Positions 33,601 through 41,132 of a stretch of 57,281 bases of DNA are shown in pieces (the first letter of the stretch is position 1; every line of letters begins with the position of its first letter). The translations under genes were made by a program, and so were the position numbers. Source of the DNA: Candidatus Rokuibacteriota bacterium (GTDB lineage: Bacteria > Methylomirabilota > Methylomirabilia > Rokubacteriales > CSP1-6); contig QHSA01000149.1 in NCBI GenBank assembly GCA_003220315.1, forward strand, positions 1 through 57,281. Reading direction: 5' to 3'. The notes under the pieces are model-generated. The model saw only the letters and a program-made list of their open reading frames with translations. It made no database searches and was not told the DNA's origin.

Positions 33601-33610
33601 ATGCTAGCAT
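33601..33610. promoter_or_regulatory. perfect palindrome ATGCTAGCAT between divergent genes
   Basis: A 10-bp palindrome lies midway in the 39-bp gap between the thiolase and oxidoreductase starts. It could be an operator half of a small regulator, but its length makes chance occurrence plausible. Confidence 0.2.
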
Positions 33611-33618
33611 CAACATTC

Positions 33619-34596
33619 ATGGCTGCGCGAGCGCTCGTGTTGCTCGGGTGCGGGTGGATCGCGCGCCGCCACGCCGCCGCGGCGCGTCGCCTCGGGATCC
33701 CGCTGCTCGCGGCGAGCCGCGACGCCGCGCGGGCCCGCGCCTTTGCCCGCGAGTTCGCCGCCGCGGACGCCTTCGGCGCCTACGAGGACGCCGTGCGCGA
33801 CCCGCGCGCCACCGGCGCGATCGTGTGCACGCCCCACGACCGGCACCTCCCCGACGCGCTCTTGGCACTCGGAGCGGGCCTGCACGTCCTCGTCGAGAAG
33901 CCGATCGCGCCGACCTTCGCCGAGGCCGACCGGATGATCAGCGCCGCCGCCGCCGCGGGCCGGATCCTGATGGTCGCCGAGAACGTCCACTTCATGCCCG
34001 CGTTTCACCACGTTCATCGGCTGATCGCCGGCGGCCGACTCGGCGAGCTCCGCGAGCTCCATCTCGTCGCGCGCGGCTATCGGCCTCACCGCGGCTGGCG
34101 GCTCGACGCCGCGACGTGCGGGGGCGGCGTCCTCATCGACGCCGGCATCCATCATGTCCACAACCTGCGCCGCTGGGGCGGCGAGCCGCGGCGCGTCTTC
34201 GCCCTCGCGCCGCCTCGGACCGTCGCCTTCGGGGGCGAGGACGCCGTGGACCTCCTCGCCGAGCTTCCCGGCGGCGCGGTCGGGTTCCTCGCCAATTCGC
34301 TTGGCGCCCGCGGCATGCCGCGGGTTCAATGGTCTACAGTGACGGGGACCGACGGCACGTGCTTCGCGGACCACCGCGGCCGCTGGGTGCTTCTCCGCGG
34401 CGCGCACCGCACGCGGCTGTCGCTCTTCTTCCGAGACACGCGGGGCCATGTGGCCATGCTGAGCGCGTTCGACGAGGCGATGCGGACGGACAAGGCCCCC
34501 GAGACAGACGGCGCGGCGGGCCGGCGGGACCTCGCCGTCGTCCTCGCCGCGTACCGCTCGATCGCCGAGCGTCGCCCGGTCGACGTCGAATGCTGA
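33619..34596 (+). CDS. Gfo/Idh/MocA-family oxidoreductase
   Basis: 325 residues. The N-terminal Rossmann fold starts ALVLLGCGWIARRHAAAARRLG (GxGxxA-type loop). GAIVCTPHDRH and HVLVEKPIAPTFAEADRM carry the conserved EKP motif, and GGGVLIDAGIHHVHNLRRWGG contains the catalytic His region. It is an NAD(P)-dependent sugar or cyclitol dehydrogenase-like enzyme; the substrate is unknown. The start is at MAARALVLLG so that the Rossmann strand begins the protein. The stop overlaps the next gene (ATGCTGA). Confidence 0.9.
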   Translation: MAARALVLLGCGWIARRHAAAARRLGIPLLAASRDAARARAFAREFAAADAFGAYEDAVRDPRATGAIVCTPHDRHLPDALLALGAGLHVLVEKPIAPTFAEADRMISAAAAAGRILMVAENVHFMPAFHHVHRLIAGGRLGELRELHLVARGYRPHRGWRLDAATCGGGVLIDAGIHHVHNLRRWGGEPRRVFALAPPRTVAFGGEDAVDLLAELPGGAVGFLANSLGARGMPRVQWSTVTGTDGTCFADHRGRWVLLRGAHRTRLSLFFRDTRGHVAMLSAFDEAMRTDKAPETDGAAGRRDLAVVLAAYRSIAERRPVDVEC

Positions 34597-36293
34597 GCGA
34601 AGAAGCGCTGATTCTCATCGCCGTCGTGGGGGCGTGTGCCCTGCTGATCCTCGGGATCCTCGAGCTCATCTGGCCGTCCCGGCCCCGGCACCCGGTTCGA
34701 CGCTCCCCACCCTCGAAAGGGCCGGCGCCGACCCTGGCGAAGCCCACGCTCGCGGCTCCCGTCAGGGTCACGCCGCCGGTCGCCGCAAAGTTCACACCCC
34801 CGGCTCCCGCCAAGGTGACGCCGCCGGTCGAGCCGCTGCCTGCGACGCGAATGCGCCGGAGCAAGGTCTCGCCCCACGCGCGCCCTCACGCGGGACAGGT
34901 CGAGCCCGTCGCCGCGCGCGAGCCGCTTCCCGAGCGCGTTCCACCCGCGCCGCTCGCTCGCCCGGCGCCGGTCACGAACGCGCCCGCGCCAATGCCATCG
35001 GCGCCGCCGCCGATGGCGCAGACCCCGCCCGTGCCCGAGAGGGTCGAGCCCGAGGTGGCTGCGCCGGAAGTGTCGGGGCCGGCGGTCAAGCCGGAGCCTC
35101 CGCCGGAGTCGGTCGCCGCCACCGTGGCGCCGGAGCCCCCGCCGGCGACGCCCTTCGAGCCTCCGCGGCGGCCCGCGCCTGGCACGACGCTCCGGATCGA
35201 TCCGCTGCTGGTCGAGCGGTGCTTCTCGCTCTACCAGGACCGGCAGCACGACGAGGTGGTGTCGATCGGCGAGGAGGCGCTCGGGCGGCTCGGAGACGCG
35301 CCGCTCTCGACGCGGGAGGCGCGCGAGGCCGCGGCGCTCTGGTCCGTCGTGGCCCTCGCGAAGCAGGCGCTCGGCGACGATATCGGCGCCAGCATGGCGC
35401 TGGAGTCCGCGCTCCGCGTCGCGCCCGCGGACGAGCGCATGACGTACCGCCAACACATCGCCGCGCTCGCGCAGAGCGCCGCCCGGATCGCGCTGGCGCG
35501 CGCCGGCAACCAGGACACCGACGACCGCATCGCGGAGCTCCGCGGCGCGCTCGCGTGGACCGAGCGCGGCCTCGGCGCCGTGCCCTCTGACGAGCCGCTC
35601 TCCGAGACACGCGCGATCGCCCGTGCGGAGCTCTGGCCGACATACGAGCAGTCGGTGCACAAGCTCCTCCAGCGCCAGGAGTTCCGTGAGGCCCGACGCC
35701 TGCTCCGCGAGGCCCTCGACGACCCGGAGATCCCGGCGGCACGCGTGGCTCCGTTCGAGGAGCTCTTGTCGGGGACGTTCGGGGGTGAGATCGGTCAGCT
35801 CACGGCGCAGGCGATCCGCTCGATGCAGGAGGCGCGCGAGTCGGAGGCGCTCGCCTCGCTCCGCCGCGCCGAGGAGTTGCTCGAGACGATCCCTGACGAG
35901 GCGCTTCCGCCGAAACGCCGCGAGGAGGTCGACCAGCGCCTGTGGTGGGGCTACACTCGGCTCGGCGTCCGCCGCCTCGAGGCGGGCGACTACGAGGACG
36001 CGGTCGACCCCCTCGTGCGCGCGCTCAAGCTCCCCGACGTCAGCCCCGACCGCCAGTCGGAGACCCGCGCGGCCCTGGTGCGCGCGCTCGAGGGCGTCGC
36101 GGACCTCCGCGCCCTCTCGATCCGCCAGCTCAACGACGCCGGCGACCGCGACGGGGCTGTGCTGCGGACCGAGACGTTGCGCGAGCTCTTGCAGAGCTGC
36201 ACGGAGCTCGGGCTCTCGGCCGAGGAGCTGTCGGCCGTGTTCGCCCAGATCCGGCGACTGTGCGAGGAGCTCGGCATAGAGGACCACGCCTGA
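34590..36293 (+). CDS. membrane-anchored protein with proline-rich linker and helical repeats
   Basis: 567 residues. One N-terminal helix (LILIAVVGACALLILGILELIW) is followed by about 150 residues extremely rich in Pro, Ala, Val and Glu (about 35-190), a likely unstructured spacer. The C-terminal 370 residues are alpha-helical with TPR-like periodicity (VERCFSLYQDRQHDEVVSIGEEALGRLGD, LWWGYTRLGVRRLEAGDYEDAVDPLVRAL). No enzymatic motif is seen. A Pro-rich spacer plus TPRs suggests a scaffold reaching across the envelope or into the cytosol. It is coupled to the oxidoreductase gene by overlap. Not a recognised family. Confidence 0.7.
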   Translation: MLSEEALILIAVVGACALLILGILELIWPSRPRHPVRRSPPSKGPAPTLAKPTLAAPVRVTPPVAAKFTPPAPAKVTPPVEPLPATRMRRSKVSPHARPHAGQVEPVAAREPLPERVPPAPLARPAPVTNAPAPMPSAPPPMAQTPPVPERVEPEVAAPEVSGPAVKPEPPPESVAATVAPEPPPATPFEPPRRPAPGTTLRIDPLLVERCFSLYQDRQHDEVVSIGEEALGRLGDAPLSTREAREAAALWSVVALAKQALGDDIGASMALESALRVAPADERMTYRQHIAALAQSAARIALARAGNQDTDDRIAELRGALAWTERGLGAVPSDEPLSETRAIARAELWPTYEQSVHKLLQRQEFREARRLLREALDDPEIPAARVAPFEELLSGTFGGEIGQLTAQAIRSMQEARESEALASLRRAEELLETIPDEALPPKRREEVDQRLWWGYTRLGVRRLEAGDYEDAVDPLVRALKLPDVSPDRQSETRAALVRALEGVADLRALSIRQLNDAGDRDGAVLRTETLRELLQSCTELGLSAEELSAVFAQIRRLCEELGIEDHA

Positions 36294-36342
36294 GCGACCG
36301 CGCGCCTCAAGGGCGCCGTCTCGGACAGGCTCGGGCCCGCCC

Positions 36343-37395
36343 TCAGGGCTCGCCGCTCCGCCGCCGGATCTCCTCCAGCAGGGCGTCCGGCACCCGGAAG
36401 AACGACTCGACGACCGCGGGGTCGAAGTGCGCGCCGGCGCAGCGCTTGATTTCGGTCTTGGCGACGTCGAACGGCTTGGCCTTCGAGTACGGGCGGTCGA
36501 ACGTCATCGCGTCGAAGGCGTCCACGACCATGAAGATCCTGGCGCCGAGTGGGATCTCCTCACCCGTGAGGCCTCGCGGGTAGCCGCTCCCGTCCCACTT
36601 CTCGTGGTGCGACCAGACGACCGGCACCGCGCCACGCAGGAAGGGGATCCGCTCGATCAGCGCCTTGCCGATCTCCGGGTGCCGCCGCATGATCGTCCAC
36701 TCCTCCGCGGTGAGCGGCCCGGGCTTGAGCAGGATCGCGTCGGGGATGCCGATCTTGCCGATGTCGTGGAGGAGGACACCGTGGGCGAGGTCGGGCAGCT
36801 CCGCCTCGGGCACGCCGTACTCGTCCGCGGTCGCGAGGGCGTAGCCGTGCACGCGCCGCGAATGCGACTCGGTGCCCACGTCGCGCGTGTCGAGCGCCGA
36901 GCCCAGCGCCTCCAGCGTGGCGCGGTACGTCTCCTGGAGCTGGCTGTGCTTGGAGGCCAGGTCGCGCGTGGCCTCGACGACGCGACGCTCGAGGTTCTTG
37001 TGGTACTCGCGACGGTCGATGAGGAGCTGGCGGCGCTCCAGCGCGCGCTCGGTGGCGATCAGGAGCTCGTCCATGTTGACCGGCTTCATGATGAAGTCGT
37101 GGGCACCGAGCTTGAGGCTGGCGATCGCCGTCTTCACGTCGGCGGCGCCGGTCAGCACGATCACGGCGACGTCGTCGTCGACCGCCCGCACCTGCTGGAG
37201 GAGCTCGATGCCCGTGATGCCCGGCATCTTGAGGTCGGTCACCACGAGCGGCGGACGGCCCGCCTTGAACACCTCCACGCCCTCGCGACCGTCGTTCGCG
37301 AGCAGACAGTTGTAGCCAGCCGCGACGAAGATCTGGTGAAGGACTTCACGGACCTGACGGTCATCGTCAACAATCAGGATGTCCCGCTGCGCCAT
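36343..37395 (-). CDS. response regulator with HD-GYP c-di-GMP phosphodiesterase domain
   Basis: 350 residues. A receiver domain (1-120) has VDDD, phospho-Asp in PPLVVTDLKMPG and Lys in HDFIMKPVN. A coiled linker leads to an HD-GYP domain: HSRRVHGYA, the HD pair in VLLHDIGKIGIPD, and WDGSGYPRGLTGEEI with the GYP signature. HD-GYP enzymes hydrolyse cyclic di-GMP. It follows the diguanylate cyclase gene by one base, so synthesis and breakdown are co-expressed. Regulated by an unidentified kinase. Confidence 0.93.
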   Translation of the reverse strand: MAQRDILIVDDDRQVREVLHQIFVAAGYNCLLANDGREGVEVFKAGRPPLVVTDLKMPGITGIELLQQVRAVDDDVAVIVLTGAADVKTAIASLKLGAHDFIMKPVNMDELLIATERALERRQLLIDRREYHKNLERRVVEATRDLASKHSQLQETYRATLEALGSALDTRDVGTESHSRRVHGYALATADEYGVPEAELPDLAHGVLLHDIGKIGIPDAILLKPGPLTAEEWTIMRRHPEIGKALIERIPFLRGAVPVVWSHHEKWDGSGYPRGLTGEEIPLGARIFMVVDAFDAMTFDRPYSKAKPFDVAKTEIKRCAGAHFDPAVVESFFRVPDALLEEIRRRSGEP

Positions 37396-37396
37396 G

Positions 37397-38353
37397 TCAT
37401 GTGACTCTCTCCGCCGGGCCCGCCGCGGCGACCTGGTTCTTCCCAGCACGCTTCGCGGCGTAGAGTGCCTCGTCGGCGGCGCGGAAAAGGTCCTCCGAGT
37501 TGGCCGCTTCGTCGTCCGGGAGGCTCGCGACGCCGAAGGATGCAGTGATGGACTTGCCGTGCGAGAACGGGAACGTGGCGACGACCTGCCGGATCCGATC
37601 CGCGTAGAGCCGGGCGCCCGCCTTCGAGGTCTCGACGAGAAGGATCGCGAACTCGTCACCGCCGTAGCGGGAGACGACATTGATCCCGCGCGAGTGCTTC
37701 ATGAGGATCTGCGCGATCTCACGCAGGGTTTCGTCACCGACCGCGTGGCCGAACTCGTCGTTGACGCTCTTGAAGCCGTCGAGGTCGAGGAGCACGACCG
37801 ACACGGGGTGGTTGAAGCGCCGGAAGCGCGAGATCTCCTCCTCGAGACGCAAGGAGAAGAAGCGCCGGTTGTAGAGCCCGGTCACGTCGTCGCGGAACGA
37901 CGTCTCCTTGAGCCTGGCGTTCGTGACCTCGAGCTCCTTGTAGGCGGCGTCGAGGCGCGTGGCGAACGAGTTGATCTCGACCGCCTGCTGCTCGATCGTG
38001 GTGAGCATGCTGGTGAACGACTTCATGAGCGCCCCGACCTCGTCGGTCCGGGCACCGAGCGCGGTGACGTCCGGCTGCTGCGACAAGAACTCCCCCATGC
38101 GGCTGACGGCCCGACCGATGTCCCAGAGGATCCAGGCGCCGCCGACCATCGCGAGCAGCGTGAAGAACACGAGGCCCTGGAGCCCGAACAGGTTGATGCC
38201 GCTCAGCGACCTGACGTCGGCGAAGAAGTAGCGGTGCACCGCGTAGGCGAGCACAAGCACGGGGAGTACTCCGAAGAGGCCGAGCGCCAGCAGGACTCGC
38301 CGCCGCAGTCTCCGCCCTACGACCGTCACATCCAGTGACGCGTCGGTCGCCAT
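37397..38353 (-). CDS. membrane diguanylate cyclase (HAMP-GGDEF)
   Basis: 318 residues. Two helices (about 19-41 and 60-82) and a HAMP-like coiled coil precede a GGDEF domain starting DDVTGLYNRRFF, with the active site SRYGGDEFAILL. The signature is canonical; no RxxD inhibitory site appears five residues before it, so product inhibition may be absent. It makes c-di-GMP and is paired with the HD-GYP regulator downstream. A candidate promoter lies directly upstream. Confidence 0.93.
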   Translation of the reverse strand: MATDASLDVTVVGRRLRRRVLLALGLFGVLPVLVLAYAVHRYFFADVRSLSGINLFGLQGLVFFTLLAMVGGAWILWDIGRAVSRMGEFLSQQPDVTALGARTDEVGALMKSFTSMLTTIEQQAVEINSFATRLDAAYKELEVTNARLKETSFRDDVTGLYNRRFFSLRLEEEISRFRRFNHPVSVVLLDLDGFKSVNDEFGHAVGDETLREIAQILMKHSRGINVVSRYGGDEFAILLVETSKAGARLYADRIRQVVATFPFSHGKSITASFGVASLPDDEAANSEDLFRAADEALYAAKRAGKNQVAAAGPAERVT

Positions 38354-38361
38354 CTATGATC

Positions 38362-38391
38362 ATTATTCTTGTTGCTGCGACACCCTGTCAA
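38362..38391 (-). promoter_or_regulatory. candidate sigma70 promoter of the c-di-GMP genes
   Basis: On the minus strand TTGACA (38386-38391) and AATAAT (38362-38367) are 18 bp apart; the ATG at 38353 is 8 bp beyond the -10, implying a leaderless or very short-leader transcript. The plus-strand TusA gene diverges from the same 63-bp region. Confidence 0.5.
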
Positions 38392-38416
38392 TGTCAGAAT
38401 TTCAAGGGGTTTCGCG

Positions 38417-38653
38417 ATGCCCCGGGGGGCGGACAAGAAGCTCGACTGCGTGGGGCTGTTCTGTCCCATGCCGATCCTCAAGACGCGCGAGGCCATGAAG
38501 CACTTGACTCTCGGTCAGGTCCTCGAGATGACGTCCGACGACCCGGCCTCCGAGGCAGACATGAGGAGCTGGGCGGCCCGCACGGGCCACGAACTCCTGG
38601 AGATCGAGAAGAATGGCACGGTCTTTCGCTTCTTCGTCCGCAAGACCCGGTAG
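38417..38653 (+). CDS. TusA/SirA-family sulfur carrier
   Basis: 78 residues. The persulfide-carrying Cys lies in GLFCPMPILKTREAMK (CPxP motif), with the standard beta-alpha-beta-alpha-beta pattern (VLEMTSDDPASEADMRSWAARTGHELLEI). AAGGGG about 8 nt upstream supports the start at MPRGADKK. TusA-like proteins accept sulfur from a cysteine desulfurase and hand it to tRNA modification, molybdenum-cofactor or sulfur-oxidation enzymes. It overlaps the desulfurase gene by 41 bp. Confidence 0.93.
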   Translation: MPRGADKKLDCVGLFCPMPILKTREAMKHLTLGQVLEMTSDDPASEADMRSWAARTGHELLEIEKNGTVFRFFVRKTR

Positions 38654-39818
38654 CGGCCCCGCCGCGGCGGTTCCGCGCGTCTACCTGGACTACGCCGGCT
38701 TCTCCCCCGTGGACCCTCGTGTCGTCGCGGTCATGCGACCGTTCCTCGAGGGCGGCGTCGGCAACCCCGGGGCGCCCCATTCCCTGGGGCTCGAGGCGCG
38801 CGCGTCGCTCGACGGCGCGCGCGCGAAGGTGGCGCGTCTCATCGGTGGCACGCCGTCGGGAGTGATCTTCACCGCGAGCGCCACCGAGGCGAACAACCTC
38901 GCGATCAAAGGCGTCGCGGCGCGGGCCCCCGGCCGCCACATCGTGACCTCGGCGATCGAGCACGTCTCGGTGATCAACGCGTGCCGCGATCTCGAGAAGC
39001 AGGGGTTCACGGTGACCTACGTCCCGGTGGACGCCGAGGGGCGTGCGGATCCCGACGCTGTGGCGCGGTGGATCCGCGATGACACGGCGGTGGTCTCACT
39101 CATGGCGTCGAACGGCGAGATCGGCACCCTCGAACCGATCTCCGCGATCGGAAGACTCACGCGCGAGCGGGGCGTCGCCTTCCACGTCGACGCGGTCGGT
39201 GCGGCGGGGCGCGTGCCGCTCGCGGTGGACGAGGCGCACGTCGACCTGCTCACCCTCTCCTCGAACGATCTCTACGGGCCGCCGGGCGCCGGCGCCCTGT
39301 GGACGCGGGCGGGGGTCAAGCTCGCGCCCCAGATCCTCGGCGGCGGGCAGGAAGGCGGGTACCGCGCGGGGACCGAGAACCTGCCGGCGATCGTGGGGAT
39401 GGGCGTCGCCGCGGATCTCGCCCGGCTCGAGGGCCCGGCGGAGGTCGTCCGGCTCCGCGAGCTGCGCGACCGGCTGATCGCCCGGGTGCTCGAGCGGCTC
39501 CCGGAGGCGCGCCTCACTGGCGCGCGCGGGGGTGGCCGACTGCCGCACCACGCGTCCTTCGTGGTGCCCGGCGTGAAGGCGGACGGCGTCCTGCTCGAGC
39601 TGGATCTCAGAGGCATCGCCGCCTCGTCCGGCTCGGCGTGCAACGCGCTCACGGGCGAGCCCTCGCACGTGCTCCGCGCGATCGGCTGCGACCGCGAGGC
39701 GCTCGAGGGCTCCCTCTGCTTCACGCTCGGACGCTGGACCACTGCGAGCGAGATCGACGTCGCCGTCGAGACGCTGCCTGCCGTGGTCGCGCGCCTGCGC
39801 CGCCTCGCGCCGCGCTGA
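38613..39818 (+). CDS. cysteine desulfurase-family protein lacking the PLP lysine
   Basis: 401 residues with the class V aminotransferase fold: VYLDYAGFSPVDP, FTASATEANNLAIKG, SAIEHVSV (His117, stacks on PLP), MASNGEIGTLEPI, HVDAVGAAG and the persulfide Cys343 in SSGSACNAL. The Schiff-base segment, normally SxHKxxGPxG, reads SSNDLYGPPG: Asn218-Asp219 replace His-Lys, so PLP cannot be bound covalently in the usual way. The nearby Gln (DAVQAAG) is also Gly. I recall that the Archaeoglobus fulgidus IscS also has Asp at the lysine position, so the variant has precedent. It is coupled to TusA by overlap. It may work with an added partner, act as a scaffold, or use a different mechanism. The start is the only available ATG. 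Confidence 0.8.
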   Translation: MARSFASSSARPGSGPAAAVPRVYLDYAGFSPVDPRVVAVMRPFLEGGVGNPGAPHSLGLEARASLDGARAKVARLIGGTPSGVIFTASATEANNLAIKGVAARAPGRHIVTSAIEHVSVINACRDLEKQGFTVTYVPVDAEGRADPDAVARWIRDDTAVVSLMASNGEIGTLEPISAIGRLTRERGVAFHVDAVGAAGRVPLAVDEAHVDLLTLSSNDLYGPPGAGALWTRAGVKLAPQILGGGQEGGYRAGTENLPAIVGMGVAADLARLEGPAEVVRLRELRDRLIARVLERLPEARLTGARGGGRLPHHASFVVPGVKADGVLLELDLRGIAASSGSACNALTGEPSHVLRAIGCDREALEGSLCFTLGRWTTASEIDVAVETLPAVVARLRRLAPR

Positions 39819-39819
39819 C

Positions 39820-40581
39820 GTGCGGCTCTTCCTGTTCGACATCGACGGCACGCTGCTGATCGCGCGCGGCGCGGGACGCGCCGCCTTCAGGCAGGCACTC
39901 GAGCGGACCTACGGGACCGCCGGCGCGCTCGACGTCTACGACCTCCGCGGCAAGACCGACCCGCGCATCGTCTGGGACGTTCTGACCGCCGCCGGAGTCC
40001 CGGGCGAGGCGATCGAGGCGCGTCTCGGCGACTGCTTCGAGGCGTATGTCCGCGAGCTCGAGACGATCTTGGGCGACGGGCATGTGGTCGAGCTCATGCC
40101 GGGAATCCGCGAGCTCGTCGGGGCACTCAGCGCGCGCCCCGACGCGGTCGTGGGCCTCCTGACCGGCAACATCGAGGCGGGCGCGCGACTCAAGCTCCGC
40201 CCGACGGGGCTCCTCCCGCACTTTCGCGTCGGCGCGTACGGCTCGGACCACGTCGACCGCCGGCGTCTGCCGCCGATCGCACGCGAGCGGGCCGCGCGTC
40301 TGGTCGGGCGCGACATCGACGGCGCGCGCGTGACGATCATCGGCGACACGCCCCACGACGTGGACTGCGCCCGCGCCTGCGGCGCAGTCGCGGTTGCCGT
40401 GGCGACGGGGCAATACCCGCCCGACGAGCTGGCAGCGTGCGCGCCCGACCTCCTGTTCCGCGACTTCTCGGACGTCGCCTACGCCCTCGCGGCCCTCACC
40501 AGCTGCGCGGGACGGCGCCACACCGAACCCGACTCAGGCCACCCACCGATGGGGCCGGTCCCGCGGCCGACTGTGGAATGA
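39820..40581 (+). CDS. HAD-superfamily hydrolase
   Basis: 253 residues from GTG, one base after the desulfurase stop. Motif I FLFDIDGTLL (Asp7 nucleophile, Asp9), motif II VGLLTGN and motif IV IIGDTPHDVDCARA identify a phosphoglycolate-phosphatase-like HAD with an alpha-helical cap. The natural end is near YALAALTS; the last about 25 residues (RRHTEPDSGHPPMGPVPRPTVE) are encoded by an intercistronic repeat and end at its TGA. Function is probably small-molecule phosphatase or housecleaning. Confidence 0.88.
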   Translation: MRLFLFDIDGTLLIARGAGRAAFRQALERTYGTAGALDVYDLRGKTDPRIVWDVLTAAGVPGEAIEARLGDCFEAYVRELETILGDGHVVELMPGIRELVGALSARPDAVVGLLTGNIEAGARLKLRPTGLLPHFRVGAYGSDHVDRRRLPPIARERAARLVGRDIDGARVTIIGDTPHDVDCARACGAVAVAVATGQYPPDELAACAPDLLFRDFSDVAYALAALTSCAGRRHTEPDSGHPPMGPVPRPTVE

Positions 40582-40667
40582 GACGCGACATGCGGAACGG
40601 AGCCGGGTCGCGCCTCGTCTCAGGCCACCCACCGATGGGGCCGGTCCCGCGGCCCCCGCTCCAATAA
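40505..40667 (+). repeat. intercistronic repeat, two tandem units, locus C
   Basis: Unit 1 (about 40505-40581) encodes the HAD protein tail and its stop. Unit 2 (about 40582-40667) contains CGGAACGGAGCCGGGTCGC, CTCAGGCCACCCACCGATG and CGCGGCCCCCGCTCCAATA, ending at the ATG of the next gene. Both share the 29-bp core around GGCCACCCACCGATGGGGCC. Confidence 0.85.
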
Positions 40668-41116
40668 TGCGGCTCGTCTCTGTGTGGCTCCACGTGCTGG
40701 GCATCGTCGCCTGGATCGGCGGGCTCGCGTACCAGGCCCACGTTCTCGGCCCCGCGGCCCGGCGCGGCGGGGCCGGCGTCTTCGCCGAGGCCGCCCGGCG
40801 CGGGCGGCCCATCGCGTGGACCGCGGTCGCCGTGGTCGCCCTGACGGGGTTCTACAACGTGACGCGGCTCGGGCCCCTCGAGCGCGTGATTGAGAGCGGG
40901 GCCGGGCTCCTCCTGGCGGGGAAGTTCGTGCTGGTCCTCGGGGCCGTGGCTCTCGCCGCACAGCGCGACTTCGCGCTGGTGCCGAGACTCGGTCGCGCGC
41001 TCGTCGAGGGCCAGGACCCGGCGCACGCGCTCAGGCGGATCGCGTGGGTCGACCGGCTCGTGCTGCTGCTCGCGGTCGCGATCGCCTACCTGGGTGTGGC
41101 GGTGTCGCGGGCCTGA
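40667..41116 (+). CDS. CopD-like four-helix membrane protein
   Basis: 149 residues, four helices. WLHVLGIVAWIGGLAYQAHVLGPA carries the conserved His near the start of helix 1, as in the CopD/copper-resistance D and related heme- or copper-binding membrane families. The second half has AWTAVAVVALTGFYNV and a last helix RLVLLLAVAIAYLGVAV. The ATG abuts an intercistronic repeat. Copper import or heme-related function is possible but not established. Confidence 0.75.
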   Translation: MRLVSVWLHVLGIVAWIGGLAYQAHVLGPAARRGGAGVFAEAARRGRPIAWTAVAVVALTGFYNVTRLGPLERVIESGAGLLLAGKFVLVLGAVALAAQRDFALVPRLGRALVEGQDPAHALRRIAWVDRLVLLLAVAIAYLGVAVSRA

Positions 41117-41132
41117 GCACCGGCCGGAGGCC

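Noticed and set aside
38613-39818. Nitrogenase-associated NifS
   Set aside because: No nif genes nearby, and the PLP lysine is absent; a TusA-linked desulfurase-like protein is the better description.
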